Source of the DNA: Dehalococcoidia bacterium
GTDB taxonomy: Bacteria; Chloroflexota; Dehalococcoidia; JAUSJJ01
Assembly: GCA_030647705.1 (NCBI GenBank)
Contig: JAUSJJ010000275.1
Span: 1 to 7,954, forward strand
Length of the DNA stretch: 7,954 bases
Direction of reading: 5' to 3'
Within the stretch, counting starts at the first letter, position 1. Each line of letters starts with the position of its first letter. The translations under genes were made by a program, and so were the position numbers. Shown piece after piece: positions 6,289 through 7,954 of the stretch. Below the pieces are notes generated by a model, which was not told where the DNA came from, ran no database searches, and was given only the letters and a program-made list of their open reading frames with translations.

Positions 6289-6394
6289 TTTGTCATTCTC
6301 GAGGGAGGCCCGATTCATCGGGACGACCGAAGAATCCGAACCCCTTCGGAGCAAGCAACGTGTACGGATTCTTCGCTCCGCGCAGAATGACAAA
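6289..6394. repeat. 106-base nested palindromic element with 11-base terminal inverted repeats
   Basis: The ends TTTGTCATTCT (6289-6299) and AGAATGACAAA (6384-6394) are perfect inverted repeats. Inside, CGAAGAATCCG (6328-6338) pairs perfectly with CGGATTCTTCG (6365-6375). Two small hairpins nest within: CCCGAT-TC-ATCGGG (6309-6322) and TCCGAA-CCCC-TTCGGA (6335-6350), the latter overlapping one inner arm and so offering an alternative fold. It has no coding capacity, so it resembles a MITE- or REP-like composite element, or a bidirectional RNA structure after the operon. Confidence 0.75.
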
Positions 6395-6452
6395 GGAACG
6401 ATGGGGTGGTGGGTCTGCGCTGCAACCACCTTACCCGGAATACCTGGCCTGG

Positions 6453-6474
6453 ATTCCCCGCTTTCGCGGAGAAT
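6453..6474. repeat. Hairpin repeat ATTCCCCGC-TTTC-GCGGAGAAT
   Basis: Nine-base arms with one C/A mismatch enclose a TTTC loop. The element sits in the context CTGGATTCC...GAATGACA, shared with the element at 6650-6671 and with the end of the 106-base element, indicating one repeat family. Confidence 0.65.
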
Positions 6475-6511
6475 GACAAGACGGTCGGCGTCTCCTTATC
6501 CAATAAGAGGC

Positions 6512-6530
6512 GCCCCGACTCTATCGGGGC
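6512..6530. repeat. Hairpin GCCCCGA-CTCTA-TCGGGGC
   Basis: A perfect seven-base-pair GC-rich stem with a five-base loop. It is followed by CGGGGGTCTTGG rather than a U-run, so termination by the intrinsic mechanism is unlikely. Confidence 0.6.
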
Positions 6531-6531
6531 C

Positions 6532-6552
6532 GGGGGTCTTGGGGTGTCCCCC
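6532..6552. repeat. G/C-run inverted repeat GGGGG ... CCCCC
   Basis: GGGGG (6532-6536) can pair with CCCCC (6548-6552); alternatively GGGG (6541-6544) pairs with CCCC across a TGT loop. It directly follows the previous hairpin and may be part of the same repeat block. Confidence 0.45.
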
Positions 6553-6649
6553 AGATTCCCGTTTTCTTCTCCCGCTCCTGGGTAGGAGATGGAGACAGAG
6601 AGGGTGAGGCAGAACCCGCCTTCTGATGCATTAGTGGCGCCCTCGTCTG

Positions 6650-6671
6650 GATTCCCGCGAAGGCGGGAATC
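6650..6671. repeat. Hairpin repeat GATTCCCGC-GAAG-GCGGGAATC
   Basis: A perfect nine-base-pair stem with a GAAG tetraloop, in a CTGGATTCCCGC context matching the copy at 6453-6474. The loop here is purine-rich, while that copy has TTTC, whose complement reads GAAA, so the loops are in opposite orientation within similar outer flanks. Confidence 0.75.
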
Positions 6672-6706
6672 ACAGAAGGGATGTTTTCAAGATAGATTAC
6701 GCGTGT

Positions 6707-6712
6707 GGAGAG
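6707..6712 (+). promoter_or_regulatory. Ribosome binding site supporting the TTG start at 6722
   Basis: GGAGAG lies nine bases before TTG 6722. An in-frame TAG at 6716-6718 excludes any earlier start, and no in-frame ATG occurs until deep in the domain, so TTG is the best initiation codon. Confidence 0.65.
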
Positions 6713-6721
6713 AAGTAGCTC

Positions 6722-7954
6722 TTGGGTAAGACATTAGCTGAGAAGATTCTCGGCCAGAAGGTGGGGGTGGATGTCAAGGCGGGTGAACTGGTCATTGCCA
6801 GGGTTGACCTGGCGTTTCTGCAGGACAGCACCGGGCCGCTGGCCGTCAGGCAGTTCCAAGAGGCCGGCCTGGAGCGCTTGGCCAATCCGGAGCGGAGCAT
6901 CATCTTCATCGATCACTCCGCGCCGAGCCCCGGCCGGCAGCTTTCCAACGACCACATCCTGCTCCGTGACTTCGCCAGAAAGACCGGCGCTGTCGTATCT
7001 GATATCGGCTGCGGCGTGTGCCACCAGCTTGTGGCCGAAAAATACGCTAATCCGGGCGACGTCATCGTCGGCTCCGATTCCCACACCGTGACCGCGGGAG
7101 CGCTCTGCGCCTTCGCCACGGGCATGGGCTCCACCGATGTGGCCATTGCCATGGGGCTGGGCCGGACCTGGTTCCGCGTGCCGGAGAGCTTCAAGGTCAA
7201 TGTTACCGGCGCTTTCCCCAAAGGCGTCTATCCCAAAGACCTGATACTGCATCTCATCGGGCTCATTGGCGCTGACGGCGCTACCTACAAGTCGCTCGAG
7301 TTCGGCGGAGAGGCCATCGCTCGCATGAACATGTCCGGGCGGCTGACCATCGCCAACATGACCGTCGAGGCGGGGGCCAAGGTTGGCCTGTTCCCGTCCG
7401 ACGAAGTGACCCGCCGTTTCCTCGAGGAGCGTGGCCGCGGCAAGCAGTACCGTCCCATTCAGCCGGACGCCGACGCCGTCTACGAGCAGGTCATCGAGAT
7501 CGACGCCTCCAAACTGAAGCCGACTGTCGCCAAACCGCACACCGTGGACAACACGGCTCTAGTCAAGGCGCTCAAAGGTACCAAGGTTGACCAGGTCTTC
7601 CTGGGCACTTGCACCAACGGCCGGCTGGAAGACCTGGCCACGGCTGCCGACATGCTGAAAGGCAAGAAGGTCTATCCGGGAACCCGGCTGCTGGTAGCGC
7701 CGGCCTCCCGCGAGATCCTGAGCCAGGCCATCGAGGCCGGATACATTCAGACCCTGATCGAGGCGGGCGCTGTAATCCTGCCTCCCGGCTGCGGCCCGTG
7801 CCTGGGCGCGCATCAGGGAGTCCTCGGCGATAACGAGGTCTGTCTTTCCACGGCCAATCGCAACTTCGAGGGCCGGATGGGCAATCCCAAGGGCTTCATC
7901 TACCTGGCCAGCCCTGCCACTGCTGCCGCCAGCGCCCTTGCCGGCGAAATCACC
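6722..7954 (+). CDS. leuC: Aconitase-family large subunit (3-isopropylmalate dehydratase / homoaconitase type), 3' end beyond the window
   Basis: The reading frame is open from TTG 6722 to the last base (411 codons, no stop). Family members are about 418-430 residues, so probably only a few residues are missing. The opening (M)GKTLAEKILG is the normal family start. Motifs are DHSAPSPGRQLSNDH (64-78), GCGVCHQ (96-102), GSDSHTVTAGAL (117-128), FATGMGSTDVA (131-141), GTCTNGR (295-301) and PPGCGPC (354-360). C297, C357 and C360 are the expected ligands of a [4Fe-4S] cluster. The protein would dehydrate and rehydrate a hydroxy acid such as isopropylmalate, homocitrate or a related malate, together with a LeuD-type small subunit that should follow just outside the window. 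Substrate cannot be decided by eye: the VTAGAL segment and RQLSNDH loop fit a LeuC2/HacA-like subgroup as well as leucine biosynthesis. The repeat mosaic separates it from the carboxyltransferase operon. Confidence 0.9.
   Translation, partial: MGKTLAEKILGQKVGVDVKAGELVIARVDLAFLQDSTGPLAVRQFQEAGLERLANPERSIIFIDHSAPSPGRQLSNDHILLRDFARKTGAVVSDIGCGVCHQLVAEKYANPGDVIVGSDSHTVTAGALCAFATGMGSTDVAIAMGLGRTWFRVPESFKVNVTGAFPKGVYPKDLILHLIGLIGADGATYKSLEFGGEAIARMNMSGRLTIANMTVEAGAKVGLFPSDEVTRRFLEERGRGKQYRPIQPDADAVYEQVIEIDASKLKPTVAKPHTVDNTALVKALKGTKVDQVFLGTCTNGRLEDLATAADMLKGKKVYPGTRLLVAPASREILSQAIEAGYIQTLIEAGAVILPPGCGPCLGAHQGVLGDNEVCLSTANRNFEGRMGNPKGFIYLASPATAAASALAGEIT

Larger units (their letters stand above)
6278..6721. 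other. Gene-free repeat mosaic between the 5S-biotin gene and the aconitase-family gene
   Basis: These 444 bases contain at least five palindromic elements, listed separately, and no convincing gene. The plus-strand frame from 6290 to 6607 runs through the repeats and has no protein-like composition. I find no convincing sigma70 promoter for the downstream gene (TAGATT at 6693-6698 lacks a matching -35) and no hairpin with a U-run. Confidence 0.7.

Noticed and set aside
6289..6552. Intrinsic terminator after the 5S-biotin gene
   Set aside because: Several strong hairpins exist, but none is followed by a U-run on either strand, so a terminator call is not supported.
6290..6607. Plus-strand 105-codon frame in the repeat mosaic
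   Set aside because: It consists of translated palindromic repeats and has no ribosome site or protein-like features.
6289..6671. CRISPR array
   Set aside because: The hairpins differ in sequence and length and are not regularly spaced, and no spacer-like units or cas genes are present.
6734..7540. Minus-strand 268-codon frame opposite the aconitase-family gene
   Set aside because: The plus strand contains conserved aconitase motifs in an open frame to the window end; the minus frame is a shadow.

Overview
The window reads as GC-rich bacterial chromosome with an anaerobic or propionate-type carboxylation locus, a small heat-shock operon and a solo TIR-domain gene. The dnaJ-hspR pair, the 12S/5S-type carboxyltransferase cluster and the many short palindromic intergenic repeats would fit Chloroflexota (Dehalococcoidia-like) or another high-GC lineage. 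That placement is an inference from gene style and repeats; no rRNA or other phylogenetic marker is present.

Layout. Positions 1-1219 (minus strand) hold dnaJ followed by the start of an HspR/MerR-type repressor, translationally coupled, with a strong sigma70-type promoter just upstream of dnaJ and an imperfect palindrome inside its spacer. Positions 1270-1549 are non-coding with a few hairpins. Positions 1550-2143 (minus) encode a 197-residue TIR protein with a C-terminal Cys/His knuckle, lower in GC than its surroundings. The divergent intergenic region 2144-2387 carries one candidate promoter in each direction.

Positions 2388-6277 (plus) form the metabolic core. They encode a 517-residue acyl-CoA carboxyltransferase of the propionyl-CoA carboxylase beta / MmdA / transcarboxylase-12S type, a 67-residue MmdE-like accessory protein, and a 647-residue protein joining a pyruvate carboxylase/oxaloacetate decarboxylase carboxyltransferase domain (5S-like) to a C-terminal biotin domain. 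Together these resemble a methylmalonyl-CoA:pyruvate transcarboxylase with 5S and 1.3S fused. No biotin carboxylase or membrane decarboxylase subunit is visible, so pyruvate carboxylase, propionyl-CoA carboxylase or a decarboxylase assembled with subunits encoded elsewhere remain possible.

Positions 6278-6721 are a mosaic of palindromic repeats. From 6722 to the window edge (plus) an aconitase-superfamily large subunit (3-isopropylmalate dehydratase/homoaconitase type) begins with TTG and is nearly complete at 411 residues.

The most interesting signals are the fused transcarboxylase layout, a pair of hairpins at 3978-4060 with compensatory stem changes and reverse-complementary loops, the half-size zinc finger in DnaJ, and the TIR protein with its Cys/His tail.
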